From: Apium graveolens
Lineage: Eukaryota; Streptophyta; Magnoliopsida; Apiales; Apiaceae
Assembly: GCF_009905375.1 (NCBI RefSeq)
Contig: NC_133652.1
Span: 123,835,205 to 123,899,204 of the forward strand
Direction: 5' to 3'
DNA: 64,000 nt
Position numbers and translations under genes: made by a program. The notes below the pieces were generated by a model that was given only the letters and a program-made list of their open reading frames with translations, was not told where the DNA came from and did not search any database. Positions 33,800-45,473 of the stretch are shown piece after piece; within the stretch, counting starts at the first letter, position 1, and the number at the start of each line of letters is the position of its first letter.

Positions 33800-34270
33800 A
33801 CCAACACAACATAAGCATTGATTTCAACATCCCGTCATTTTGGATTCGTGCCCTTAGAACGAATCTTGACCACTTTTACAACTTAAATTCACAATTCATC
33901 ATACTCGTCTGCCTTTGTTCTGGCTCTAAAGCTTTTACACTCTCTCCATAACCTTGGGAATTACTTTCCCGAAAATAATTGGCTGAACTTTAATCAGTTT
34001 ATCATAACCTCTGGCTCCGTGCCTTTCTTGGTCTTTCACCAGCGGGTGGTCTCTCTCTTAGGAGGGTAAGTGACAAAAACAGTCTTTTGTGATTCGTCAA
34101 TCATTTAGAATCTCAAATAATTCCTATATTTCCTTTAGCCAGGCTCTTGCCTCGGCTGGGTCAGCTTGTTCCATGGAACTCTGAGAGCTTAGCGACTTAA
34201 AGGTCCTGAAAGAATTTCTCACCGCACTGTCTCCTCAGGGTGGTGGTTGGGGATAATAGTCTAAGTTCTT
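33800..34270 (-). pseudogene. gag: Gypsy gag remnant (C)
   Basis: On the minus strand, SEFHGT near 34180, ADPAEARAWLKEI near 34165-34130 and QKTVFVTYP near 34090-34060 match the gypsy capsid domain (normally FxG..DP.EA..WL..IE...KV.FA...L...A..WW). Frames shift repeatedly and stops are common. Its position, 3' to RNase H and integrase N-terminal remnants on the coding strand, is out of the normal gag-pol order. Confidence 0.75.
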
Positions 34271-34499
34271 TTTAGACAGGTCCATGAATTGCCGTATAGG
34301 AGTACCGTCTCGGGTCTCCTTTCCTTACTCGACTTTCTGTTTCCTTAGTATGAAATGTTTCATCCTACTCCCCATAATTGGGGTCATCTTTTAATTTAAA
34401 ATCCTTATTTTCCACTCCATTATGTCATGGGTTCCTTCTATCTTGATGGCGACCTCCCTGACTATCACATTCAGGGTTTACTCTAAATCTTATTCCTCA

Positions 34500-35260
34500 A
34501 ACTATGGCTCTCATCTAAGTTCTCATCCTTACGCTCTTGAACTTTCGGAACCCAAATTCTATAGGAATACCTCATTATTCCCTTATCATCTTTCTCGATA
34601 TTAATCTTTTATCTAATTGTTGGCTCCCTGCCTTCATTCATAACTTTTTTTGGCACAATATGATCTTTTCCAATAATTCGGGCTGTATTGCAATCTCAAA
34701 CAGCTTTTCGGTACCGGCTCCGGTTACCTTCACTACTATTTCCATTTTCTCAAAATCTCTTATCAACTCTCCCAATAATAATTCTTGATTAGCTCTAACC
34801 GCCTCCTCTGGCGTATGTTGAGCTCTTTCTACGTAAGAATGTACTAGAGCACTTATGGCTTAGGTAATTCTCGCACTTCTCTCCATACAAGTAGTGCCTC
34901 CAATCTTTAGGGTAAAACTATTGCCACGAGCCTAAGCTCATGGGCGGGGATATCGAATTTCATATTACCTTAATTGTCTTGACGCAGACGCGATTATCTT
35001 GCTGTGCTAAGAAGCACCCTAATTCCTTATGCGAAGCGTCACTTACAAATCACAAAATCTCCTTTTTCCATCCGGCAACGCCAACATAGGGGCCGTCACC
35101 AACCTTTGCTTCAGTTCTTAAAAGTTGTTCTCGCATTTCTCTGTCTATTCGAACTTCTCAGTCTTATGAGTAAGCCACGTTAAAGGGGCTACTATCTTTA
35201 CAAACTTGAACGAACCTCTGGTAGTGACCGGCCAATCCTACCTCTGGTAGTCGACCCAAC
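34500..35260 (-). pseudogene. pol: Gypsy RNase H and integrase N-terminal remnant (C)
   Basis: Minus strand, in order: GLAGHYQRFVQVCKD near 35240-35200 (the RT-RNase H junction, usually FLGLAGYYRRFV), and SDASHKELGCFLAQQDN near 35040-34990 (RNase H). Then IWRHYLYGEKCE near 34895-34865 and an integrase N-terminal part with RYSYRIWVPKVQE near 34560-34510. All are broken by stops and shifts. It lies next to the 5' (right) LTR, where gag should be. Confidence 0.78.
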
Positions 35261-35665
35261 CAGGGTCATCAATTCATCAGTGGTCCTTTATCCAATCTCG
35301 TCAGAATCCTCCATGGGATCCTCCTCAGCAACTATCCCTTCTAGGACAACATCCTCAACCGCTACATCCTCAATATCAACATCATCCGGTCCTGCGTTAG
35401 GACGCTCTATTGGATCCACAATCTGATCTCCAATTAGTAATAAAACATCATCGCGTTGATGTTCCTCAACTTCAGGGTTCGGAGTCTCGCTACCATATAC
35501 GATAACGAACTACGCTTCTATCGCTACATTTATAAGGGTTCCCATAAGGGTTTTAACTGTCAGTACTACGTTAGGTAGTCCGACTATGAACTTGGCAAGA
35601 GTTCTTATTATCTTAGTGAACTTATTATCTTAACGTCTCATCATCTCTGAGGTTTATAACGCTTA
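35261..35665 (-). other. Segment between primer site and RNase H remnant in C
   Basis: The minus strand encodes an acidic Asp/Glu/Val-rich stretch near 35280-35420, perhaps the start of a gag-like ORF. No start codon or domain can be fixed. Confidence 0.35.
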
Positions 35666-35677
35666 GCTCTGATACCA
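35666..35677 (-). promoter_or_regulatory. Primer binding site, tRNA-Met (C)
   Basis: Minus-strand TGGTATCAGAGC, four bases inside the right LTR. It fixes the orientation of C. Confidence 0.95.
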
Positions 35678-35681
35678 TTTC

Positions 35682-38600
35682 TGTAACACCCCCAGATCCG
35701 GGGTCGGGGATCCGGGTCGTCACGGTCTTTCTTTCCACAATATCACTTCACTTAATTAATAATAATAACCTTATGCTGTGACCCCACACTAACACACACC
35801 ACAACCTGTTATAGTCTCAGAGATGAAATTTAAATAAGTACAAGTCTTTGAATCCACAATTTAAAAGTTATTACAACCCAAAATGATTTCTTGATAAATT
35901 TACAGTTAATTGCCATTATCTGCCACAAGTTATAATTATACATAATTGATTCTCAAAAGTAGATGGTCTGATCTACAATAGATCTACCTCTGCAGCTATA
36001 GCAGCTACAACATCAACGGGAAGACGCGGGACGCTTCCCACGCGCTTGCGCTGGGTCTGCTGGAGTCTGGCCATCTTTCCTAACTGTTGTTGTGTGATGA
36101 AGAAATAAAGCAAGGGTGAGCAGCAAGCCCACCAAAATAATATGTATAATGATTTACAATATATGAGCCTTCTCATAGTACTCATGAAAGTCTTGGTCAA
36201 AAGAAATGAACCAAGTTTGATATCTTAATGCGATGAAGTCGCAAAATATTCAGTATATATACATATATACTTTTCAAAATCTTGGAAGTCCTCTTCCATG
36301 CATAATATACACAGAGTTCCAGTGTATAACTGTATAAAAATATCGTTGCAAGGTGATCTCATATATCTAACCTTGTCTCAACGTTTTTCTGAAAATCTTT
36401 GTCATGCATAAGATAATCATTAACTAGATATAAGTTTAAAAGATGAAGTTACAAGATACCCCAAAATACTTATATCTTTCCCAAATACTACTTGAACTAC
36501 CCCCGTTCAAGTTATAATCACTTTCAAAGGTTCATCACATAGATGAGACTACAAGACAAGATTTGAATAGATTCAATCTTTGAATATCATTATAAATAAT
36601 GAAGTTACGAGATACTTCATTAAGACCCAATATATAAATATATTCATATATATCTCCCATACATTTCCTGAAAACCTCTGTCATGTAAAGTATGAACAGA
36701 GTTGCAATATCCAATGAATTTGGAAGGAAAAGAATTTTGGCATAAACCAGATATCTTGCTGATCAGGCAAAGATACCAATAAGTAACCTTTTCTACTGTA
36801 GATGGATGAATTCCTCACCGGTCATCACCCTGGCCGCATTAGGACCTCGCGCTAGACCGTTACCCGGCCACTCACGCGTTGATGGACTGCCACCCAGCCA
36901 CTTACACATTCATAGACCGTACCCCAGCCTGTCGCTTATGCCGACTCAATCAGATGGACTTACTTCCCGAACATTGGGCAAGTAATCAAATTGTTTTCTC
37001 AAAACAGCAACCATGTTGCGAATATAAAATACACCATAGAGCCGGATCCCCAAGATTTTGAGTGAATATTCAAGTCTCCTTCGAAAGGAAGATCTTAAAT
37101 CGGAAAACGAGTTTTGGGATCCGCTCTAACTTTTAAAATCATTTTGAAGCCTCGAAAACATTTTTAAGAATGTTTGGAGTAAAGCTGATTTAATGAAATA
37201 AATCAGTCCCGATATATTAGAAAATATCTGAATATTATTATTTAAATAATATTCCCATAAAGAATAATCTTTATAAAAATAATTGAAGTAGAAGTATTAA
37301 AACTTATACTAGAAACGAGTATTAAATAACCAAAGATACACTTATATGAAAGTATTATCTTTATTTGAATAATCGAAAATAAGTTTGATTATTAACACCT
37401 TATTCTTTAATAAAATAAAGAATATATTTCAGTAATAAGCGGAGTCATAATACCTCGAATGAATATTATAAATAATATTCATTAAATAAAATAAAGGAGT
37501 CATACATCCTCAAATGAATATTCAAAATAATATTCAATAATAAAATAAAGGAGTCATAAGTCCTCGGATGAATATTCGAAATAATTTTCAATAATAAAAT
37601 AAAGGAGTCATAAGTCCTCGGATGAATATTCGAAATAATATTCAATAATAAAATAAAGGAGTCATACATCCTCAAATGAATATTCAAGATAATATTCATT
37701 AATAAAATAAAGTTATCGAATAAACCTTATTCGATTAATAGTTTTTGAAAACTATAACCATATATATATATAAATATATATATATAAAATCTACTCGGGA
37801 TCCTCGACTCCCGGTTTTAGAAAATGTTTTCACCTTTGGGTCCCTATACTAAGGGTATATGCAAATTACTGCTATTCTCTAGCATAGGTATTATCAACTG
37901 AACCAACAGATATATATGGCAAGAATACGAAACAGGCATGCATATATATACCATATCAGCATGCTTCAATATATCGCAACATTTGCTAATTAACCAACAT
38001 GCATCTATCGCAAGATAATGCATATACATATATTCATCACAACAACAGTATAACGGGTAGAAAACTTGCCTTAGCGACTGGGGGTTACGAATGGCTCGGG
38101 ACGAGTCTGGTAACCTATAAGCAACAAGTAAGTTGGAATTAAACCAAAGTCACTTGTAAATCTATACTCTAACCAACTCAGACTCTAACGCTCGTTTTGC
38201 GCTCACTGATTCGCTTAAGTCACTCGGGTACCCTCGGCTCCACCATTTTTAATAATTTAACCTTTACGAGTTTTAAGGCGATTCTTTCGCGAGTGTCTTA
38301 TCAACTTCCTAACACACTCTACATAAATGTTTCATGCTCCAATTAGTCATTTAAGGGCCTTAACCAAGGTTTCAAAGTAAGGCGAGGGGTAAAGGTTCGT
38401 TCGCGAAACACCGTTACTTAAAACGGTCGTTTCTCCTAAACCGTACATCGGATTCAAGCAAACCACATATCAAAACGAAGCTTGAAACATAACCTATCTA
38501 AGCATGGAAGTGGTTAGTTTATAGAAGTGGGTGTTCGGGTCCAACAGTTAATCACAATATAGTTTATAGAAAATCGGGCATTACGACGGCTATAACCTAA

Positions 38601-39692
38601 CGATTTCCAAAGTTTAAACTACACCAAATCATCACCAATTCAACAACAATCCAACATCCATCAACATCAAACTAAACCCATTCATCTAAGCACTATTATC
38701 ATCCAAAGAAACCAAACTTAAAACTAAGGGTTCAAGAGTTTATACCTTCCTTGGAGAGTGGGTAGTCACTAACAAGCCTCTAGGAACCTTGATCTATGCT
38801 TAATCAACCTTAAGCTTTCATGAAAATCAAGAAAATCAAAGTAAGTTACTATTCACTACTATTCATCATCATCTTTGATGAGTGGATTAGCTATGCAAAC
38901 CATGGAATCTTGATCTTAAACTCATGGTATAACTAAGTTATGAAATATAGGATCCAAGGAAACAAACCTTGTAATTTTCCATGGCCTAGAACTTGAGTTT
39001 TGAAAATCTATTTCTTCATTTCTTGAAAAGGCCGAATGGAAGAAGAAAGAAATGGGGGAGAGCTTTTGCTTGCTTGTCTTGCCTTGATATTTGTGCAAAG
39101 AATGCATGGTTGTGGTTAATTATTGGCTAAATATCTTGTTTTCACTTGCTTATGTCATTGCTTGCATCACTACTTTGCCACATGTCTCATTCTTGTGGTG
39201 TGATGATGTCACCTTGCTTCTAACCACATGTTTTAGCTTATATTAGAAGCTTTCTTCTCATGTTACTTGCATGTGCTTCCCCCATGGACGTTTATTTGTT
39301 TTACGGTTCGCTTAACTCTCTTTCTCGTTGATCGTTTGAGGGATCATACCCGGGATCTTATTACTTGGGTTCCCTTAACCTTTCTCAATATATTATATTC
39401 CTTTTTATAATCCTCTCTTATAATCTTTGAATTTAAATCCCTTTAATCATGTTACCTTATACTCAATTCTTTCGGTATCTGGTGGATTTTCGAGAAAAAT
39501 CAAAGTGTTCGGAATTGGATTCTGACGATCTTTACATACACTTATTTACTTTATGGAATACTAATACGATATTAGAATTTCCATAACAGTACTCCTATAT
39601 AGCGTGGTCTGATAATTTTTCTTAATCAGCATCATCAGCAAAAGTTACTATTCATCCGTGTTTCAAAAATTCCAAAAATTGGGGTTATTACA
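35682..39692 (-). repeat. 5' LTR of C (right copy)
   Basis: 4,011-bp LTR nearly identical to 26181-30191. The differences I could see correspond to left-copy positions near 26750, 27128, 27562, 27617, 28066, 28806, 29778, 29784 and 29926. Confidence 0.95.
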
Positions 39693-40117
39693 CATGTGAA
39701 GAGCCTTTTTAATTGTATTTTACAGTTTTGTCTTCACTTGTAAACTTGGTGATATATAAACCAAGTAGCAGCTAGTAATTAGATGTGAATTTTCCAGAGC
39801 TGTTTAGAAAAATCCAGAGAGAAAATCATCTAGTTTGTACGAGGAAGCAGCTGTGATTTAATTCTTTGAATCACAGATTTTCTGAAATAACACATCTCTG
39901 GTGGAACAACAAATCCACCAGAAAAGTTTTTAAGTTCTTTGTGTTCTTTACATTTGTGTTTGAATATATATATCTGTCTGTATTAGCTTCAAGCCATTCA
40001 CACACATTTGCTCACTAAAACACTTAGCCTTAGAAACTACTCAAAACTTGAAAAAGTTTTGAGATTTACATTCAACCCCCTTCTGTAAATCTCATTGTTA
40101 GTCCACTAGGAATAACA
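39693..40117 (+). repeat. 3' LTR of B, second part
   Basis: Resumes B's LTR after C, beginning with the TSD CATGT. It includes the TATA palindrome (near 39741) and the perfect leader stem CTGGTGGA/TCCACCAG (39898-39921), and ends GAATAACA. Confidence 0.93.
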
Positions 40118-40817
40118 TATGCATAATAGGTTGATTAATTGTACATAGATGACGTCTTGTAATTCTGCATAAATGAAATGAAGTCAAGTGCCAAACAGCT
40201 ACCGACGGATGATTAACAAAGCCATCGACGGATGATCAAATAGCTATCAACGGATGATTAATATAGCAGTCGAGGGATGATCATAAACTCGACGGATGAT
40301 CATGTACTCAACGGATAAAGAATTCAAATATCTGTTGAGAGTGACAACACAGTCACATACGTCGAGTGTATGCAAATGGAATGTGGTAGCCTATTCAACT
40401 GGGTTTTCGAGAACAAAGAAGCATTGCCATTTCCATGCTATTATGAAGTTATTCAAAGATGCTGGAATAGAGTAATGAAGTAGCATTGTATTAGACTAGA
40501 TAGTTTTTGTTTTATTATATTGTCTCATTGCTTTGTAATCTTGGTGATATATAAACCAAGAAGCAGCAAATAGAAAATCATCTGAGATACAAGCAGGGAA
40601 ACATTTGTAAGCTGAACTCTTAGTATTTATCTGCATTCTTAGTTGTTCAATATTTGTAAGCAACTGTGAGCTTTTTGCACACAGATTTCTCTCGATATAT
40701 ATTATATATCTCTGGTGGAATCATTCAATCCACCAGAAAGTTTTTAAAGACTTTTGTTTTTAATTACTTGTGTTTTGATTCATTTCAAGTAACTATTCTG
40801 CATTCTGCTAATCAATT

Positions 40818-40877
<60 letters not shown>

Positions 40878-40965
40878 AGTTAGAACATTTTTATTCAAGA
40901 AAAAGTTTCAAGAATTCCATTCAATCCCATTCTGGAATTCTTGTTACATTGTTAAGGGACTAACA
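40118..40965 (+). repeat. 3' LTR of A, second part
   Basis: Resumes A's LTR after B, beginning with the TSD TATGC. The motif array here has six units, one fewer than in the 5' LTR. The (CA)n(TA)n tract (40818-40874) is longer than the 5' copy (2006-2045). Confidence 0.93.
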
Positions 40966-40970
40966 ATATT

Positions 40971-42975
40971 CTTATTCTTCATGCAAAAAAAACCAGATGG
41001 TTAAAATTTCCACAGTTATAGCATTTCTTTCTAGGAGCATTAGGAACAGGCATAAAATTATTTCTTTTATTCACACCTTCCTTTCCATTCCTATGTTTCC
41101 TAGGTGGCTTTACCTTGTTTACATCCTGAATCTCTTTCAGCTTATACTTAAGCTGCTTCTTTTTCATTAAGCCTATGTTAACTTCAGATGGTTTATCCTG
41201 TTTTAATTTGTCAGAAGTTAACTCTGTCTTAACTTCTGTATCATTATCTTTCATCTCTTCAGAATCAGACTTTACAGTTTTAGCTACAAACTTAACAGGA
41301 TTTACCTTTGGCTTAGTAGTCTGTTTAACAATAATTGGATTAACTTGTTTAGTTCCTGTTTCACTTCATCTCCATAACCTAAGCCCTCTTTCCAGTTTCC
41401 ACTACTTAACAAATTCTGAGTTGTTCTGCCAGAGTTAGTCCCAAGTCCTGATAATCTCTCTTTCCTTTTCTAACTCAGTTTTTAGAGATTGATTCAATTT
41501 TAACACTTCATCTCTAACATAAAAAGCATAATCTCTTTCTTTCTGAGTTTGATGGAACATAACTAACTCTTTTTTTAAATAGTCATTCCTTTTCTTAAAA
41601 GCCAGATTTTCAGAAGTTAACCTTTCACAAGTTAAAGTCTGATCTCTATAACTAATGAATATGGTTTTAAGATAAGATCTCAACTCAAGTTTTTTGAGGT
41701 ACATTTAACTCAGCAGCTTCAGAACTGCTATCAGCATTTGCCATCAAGGCATAGTTCACCTCATGTTCAGAATCTGAAGTGTCTGTCCAGCTTTTCTCCT
41801 TTGTTACAAGTGCCTTGCCTTTGTCACTTTTTTCTTTCTTGCAATCAGGAGATATGTGGTCTTTCTCACCACAATTGTAGCATTTGACATTTAAATAATC
41901 TCCTCTGTCAGACTTTCCAGCTTTGCCTTCAGATTTTCCGAATCCCTTCTTATCAGAACTTCCACTTTTCCTGGAAAACTTCTTTCCCTTACTGAATTTC
42001 CTGTAAGTTATCTTTGTGATGCCCTTCACCATAAGAGCACACAATCTCATCATCTCTTCATCAGCATCCATCTCAAATAGACTTTCAGTTTCGGAATCCT
42101 CATCACTATCAGTACTTGATGACTCAGTATCAGACTTTGTGATGAGAGCCTCTCCTTTGCCTTTCTTTGAGACAACCACATTGGGGGATTCCTCCTCAGC
42201 CTTAAGAGCAACTGTTCTTGACTTTCTCACATGCCTCTTGCTTCTTTGATCCATCTCAAGTTCATGAGTTTTGAGCATACCATAAATTTCATCAAGAGTA
42301 GTTTCATCAAGAGTAGTTTCATCAAGAGCATAGTTGTCTCTTATAGTAGTTGCCTTCAAATCCCAACTTTCAGGAAGAGCTAAAAGGAATTTAAGATTAG
42401 TATCTTCAAGATCATATTCCTTATCCACCAGTGACAGATCATTCAAGAGTTTGATAAATCTGTCATATAAACCAGTTAATGACTCATCAGGTTTTGAGTC
42501 AAAAGTGCTCATACTCTTGAGTGAGTATAGTCCTCTTGTTCGTCTTAATTGAATCAGTTCCCTGGCATCTTGTCTCCAAGGCATCCCATATCTCCTTTGC
42601 AGTCTTGCAGTTAATTACCCTGTTTGACATGACATTATCAATGGCACTATGCAGCAAATACCTTACCTTTGCATCCTTGGCAATAGATGAGATATCTTCA
42701 GCTGTATATTCATTTTTCTCCTTTGGTACAGTCATTGCTGGCTGATCTGCAACTACAATAGAGAGCTTGGTTGGCTTATGTGGTCCTTCATTAATTATGT
42801 CAAGGTATTTTGGATCTGTAGCTTCCAGAAACATAGTCATCCTCACTTTCCATATGGGATACTCAGAAGGTTTCAGTATGGGAACCCTAATAGTCTCATA
42901 TCGATTATGGATTTGAGTCTTTGGAGTTTCTTCAGTTTTGGTGGGCCTTGTTGGAGTTTTCTCTTCTTCAGACAT
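40971..42975 (-). pseudogene. gag: Element D gag (main part), frameshifted
   Basis: Minus-strand gag starting MSEEEKTPTRPTK at 42975. The capsid domain has YPIWKVRMTMFLEATDP near 42870, then a frameshift near 42500-42580. LNDLSLVDKEYDLEDTNLKF lies near 42440-42380. A 15-bp unit (DETTL) is repeated near 42275-42340. A zinc knuckle CYNCGEKDHISPDC lies near 41880-41840, and a coiled-coil region near 41470-41700. A second knuckle, CYNCGNFNH, is cut at 40971 by element A. Gag resumes at 1032. Same broad lineage as A and B gag, but a different family that lacks the CRACGGAT motif. Confidence 0.85.
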
Positions 42976-43014
42976 GATTGTTTTGGATTTTTACTGTATA
43001 TGTGTTAACAGATA

Positions 43015-43026
43015 GCTCTTATACCA
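43015..43026 (-). promoter_or_regulatory. Primer binding site of D (one mismatch)
   Basis: Minus-strand TGGTATAAGAGC, differing at one base from the tRNA-Met complement, two bases from the D LTR. Confidence 0.85.
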
Positions 43027-43028
43027 CT

Positions 43029-43642
43029 TGTTAGGTCACACACACTGTAGAAGGGGGTTGAATATAATGTATACTACAATCAAATCGAATTAAGAACACA
43101 AGTATGAAACACGGAATAATCTTATTAATAAAACAGTATTACAATGGAACCGTTCTCTCTCAATGATGAACAAATATCACGAGAGCTGTTAGGGTTACAA
43201 TGAATAATATTCTCGATTAAGATAACACGTCTAGTGTAAACCATATGTTGTGTTTATATAGACACACAGTTACAAGATAATCTTCTAATTGATATCGAAC
43301 ATAAGTCTGCATCCTAATATATATCAACTAGTTATCTTTTTTTCCAACTATTCTATTCTTCATAGAATTCTTCTCCATGCATATCTCTTCTTGTGTTTGC
43401 CTTAATCTTCTTTCCTTCAATCAGCCGTCTTCCTTATTTGAATGTCTTCTTAAGTCCTGATATTATCTCCTGATAAATATCTTCTGATATCTTAAGTTCT
43501 GATAACTTAAGTTCTGATATCTTAAGTTCTGACTTCAGTATAAGTACTGATTTCCAGTTAAGTCATGATTTGTCCTGTTAGTTAAGATCTGAAAACTAAA
43601 CACAAATCATTATTATACATGACATCACAAATATATCTAACA
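43029..43642 (-). repeat. 5' LTR of element D
   Basis: 614-bp LTR, TGTTAGATAT to CCTAACA on the minus strand, next to the primer site. It is rich in AAGTTCTGATATC repeats near 43480-43540. It lies directly inside element E's ORF3. The matching duplication (GAGTG at 43643) would be beyond the left edge. Confidence 0.85.
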
Positions 43643-44071
43643 GAGTGCATTTGAGACCCTGCTGGATGATGGAGTTTAGAGATGAAACGTATGTCAGGAG
43701 ATTTTTCAGACTTGAAGACCAGCTACAAATGTCAAGCAATGAAACACTCAGAGAAATGCGGAAGATGCTGGATATCAACAATGAAAATGAAGCTGAATTC
43801 TTTAGACAACTTCAGAACCAGATTTAGAAAAATGATAAGAGGTTGGGAAAGAAGATGGGGGATTCAAAGAAAAGGAAATGATATGCTCAGGCTAGAGGAG
43901 CACCTTGAAAATAACATGTAAATATTCCTTACTTTCTTGGTTAATTTTTTAATTGAAGCATTATACAATGTATCTATTGTTTACTATTTTATTTTTAATA
44001 GAGTATTTTGTTATCATCAAGTCAACCTGAATTTATGCCTATAATTCTATTAGACATAAATCGGGGAAGAT
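43643..44071 (+). pseudogene. Element E ORF3 C-terminus and 3' UTR
   Basis: The plus strand encodes VHLRPCWMMEF followed by a RRFFRLEDQLQMSSNETL-type stretch, matching the C-terminal domain of A and B ORF3. It has an in-frame TAG near 43826 and a frameshift. The conserved TTTTGTTATCATCA block and a purine tract TCGGGGAAGA (44061-44070) follow. The rest of E lies beyond the left edge, split off by D. E is the outermost, oldest layer of the nest. Confidence 0.82.
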
Positions 44072-44685
44072 TGTTAGGAATATGTTGTAGGTTTGATGAT
44101 AACTCACCAAAACACTCTAAGTTGATAAGTTAAATTTTTTTGTAACTTTCAACGGATGACACATCATTTATTCATTAAAAGAGTAGCTTATTTGAATAAG
44201 TTTCTAACACATTCTGTATACTGGATTAGCTGAGAATCTGGGAGTTTTGGTTATTTTTAAGTCATTTGACTACTAGTAAGATAAGCAAAAAAGGTGGGTT
44301 GATTGTATATGAAAGATGCCTTGTAATTTTGTATAAGTGAAAGAGTATCAACTGCTATGAAACAACTTCAACTACTAATCTACAAAGCTTCAACGGATAA
44401 CCCTATAAAGCTCAAGGGATAACTCAACATATTTTCAACGGATGAGCTAGTCAAGTTTCAACGGATGACAAATAAAACTTTAAAAGTAACCAGAAGTCCA
44501 TTCAACTTCAACTACTAATCTACAAAGCTTCAACGGATAACCCTATAAAGCTCAAGGGATAACTCAACATATTTTCAACGGATGAGCTAGTCAAGTTACA
44601 ACGGATGACAAATAAAACTTTAAAAGTAACCAGAAGTCCATTCAACCCCCCTGTAATTTTGTTGATTTATTGTTAGGGAATAACA
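44072..44685 (+). repeat. 3' LTR of element E, shortened, with 139-bp tandem duplication
   Basis: Starts TGTTAGGAATATG as in B and ends GAATAACA, but is only 614 bp. The middle part holding the TATA box and leader stems in B is missing. A 139-bp unit with several TCAACGGAT copies is duplicated in tandem (44364-44641). It carries the B form of the motif. Confidence 0.85.
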
Positions 44686-45025
44686 ATCAATCTTTCTCGA
44701 TGTTGTGAAAGTATTTAATTACATTTACTATGTTTAAAACTTTTATTTAAAAGGTCGATTGCTCTATTGATATTGGAAAATTAGGTCTTTTTGTAATATT
44801 AGGGATCAAGTGGATATTTTACCCGCCTCAATATTTTTATCTGTGTTCACTCGATCGAGTATAGGATGAGTTGTCAAAATATTCAAAAAAATATATTTTA
44901 CAGCTATTTTGTTACATTTTAAATGAATTATTACATATTTATTATTATATAAAAATGATGATGGCTATGATTTAACATGTGATAGAATTGTATTTGGTCT
45001 CATAAGGACCGACATATTTTTCGGA
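44686..45025. other. AT-rich intergenic DNA
   Basis: No gene or repeat recognised between the nest and the Helitron-like element. Confidence 0.6.
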
Positions 45026-45473
45026 TCTATACTATACTATTATAAGCAGAACACCATCTATTTGGTAGTCGGTTGCTCGGTACAGTTGTTTGGTACGACA
45101 AATAACAACCGTCAGATCTAAAGTCAGAAAGATGAGAACCGTTGGATGTAATAATAAAATATTATTATATTAATATTTAAACTGCTCTCATGGATTCAGG
45201 GTTCGAACCCCGTCAAGAGCTTATTATATTTAAACTTTTATATTCTTTATTTTAACAATTTCTACATGTTCAGCGCTCGAGTCACGTGAACAACATATTA
45301 TATTATATTATTTATTTTCAGTCAAGTCTCAAATGATTATAAAATATATATTGTTATAACTTATTATGTTCTTCAATTTATTTTTCAACTATTGAAAATT
45401 ATATTATAAAATATATTATTAAAAATTATCGAATGTTAAAAGCAATCTGTGCATCGCACGGGTTATAGGTTAG
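45026..45473 (+). mobile_element. Non-autonomous Helitron-like element
   Basis: Begins TCTATACTATACTATTATAA after an A, contains AAGCAGAACACC, and ends with a short GC stem (GTGCATCGCAC) followed by GGTTATAGGTTAG and T. This fits the 5' TC, 3' hairpin and CTRR-like end of plant Helitrons, with the CTRR decayed. A GGTTCGAACCCC box lies near 45201. No Rep/helicase coding. Confidence 0.55.

Larger units (their letters stand above)
26181..39692 (-). mobile_element. Gypsy element C with 4-kb LTRs, recent but coding-dead
   Basis: 13,512-bp Ty3/gypsy element on the minus strand inside B's 3' LTR. The LTRs of 4,011 bp each start TGTAATAACC and end GGTGTTACA on the minus strand. By eye I count about nine substitutions between them. 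A tRNA-Met primer site (minus, 35666-35677) flanks the right LTR and a purine tract (minus, 30192-30210) the left. The 5.5-kb interior holds only stop-riddled and apparently misordered gag, RNase H and integrase remnants. Long LTRs, Met primer and the integrase C-terminus suggest a chromovirus (Tekay/Del-like) origin. The structure is like a large retrotransposon derivative moved by another element's proteins. Confidence 0.9.
13337..40117 (+). mobile_element. Copia element B (SIRE-like), complete, interrupted by C
   Basis: Full-length copia element inserted in A's 3' LTR with TSD TATGC (13332-13336 and 40118-40122). Its termini are TGTTAGG and GAATAACA. Without C it is about 13.3 kb. It has the same gene order as A and proteins of the same family, but uses the CAACGGAT form of the dispersed motif. 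Gag is fully open. Pol has one stop and one frameshift, and ORF3 one early stop plus frameshifts. Its LTRs differ by scattered substitutions and one array unit. It is younger than A by nesting. Confidence 0.94.
1033..40965 (+). mobile_element. Copia element A (SIRE-like), complete but decayed, interrupted by B
   Basis: Full-length Ty1/copia element. Its termini are TGTTGTGC and GACTAACA, and the TSD ATATT lies at 1028-1032 and 40966-40970. Without the nested element B (13337-40117) it is about 13.1 kb. The order is 5' LTR, tRNA-Met primer site, gag, pol (PR-IN-RT-RH), ORF3, polypurine tract, 3' LTR. All three coding regions carry stops and frameshifts. The LTRs visibly differ by many substitutions and by repeat-unit number, so this is an old copy. 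Copia is shown by IN preceding RT, and the SIRE-like placement by the extra ORF after pol. Confidence 0.93.

Noticed and set aside
32914..33951. Several 90-120 codon plus-strand frames
   Set aside because: They are antisense to the gypsy interior, rich in Leu/Ser/Phe as expected from reverse-complement coding DNA, and have no domains.
45195..45225. tRNA gene or SINE suggested by GGGTTCGAACCCC
   Set aside because: Only the T-loop-like box is present. No cloverleaf, A box or poly(T) end, and it lies within a Helitron-like element.
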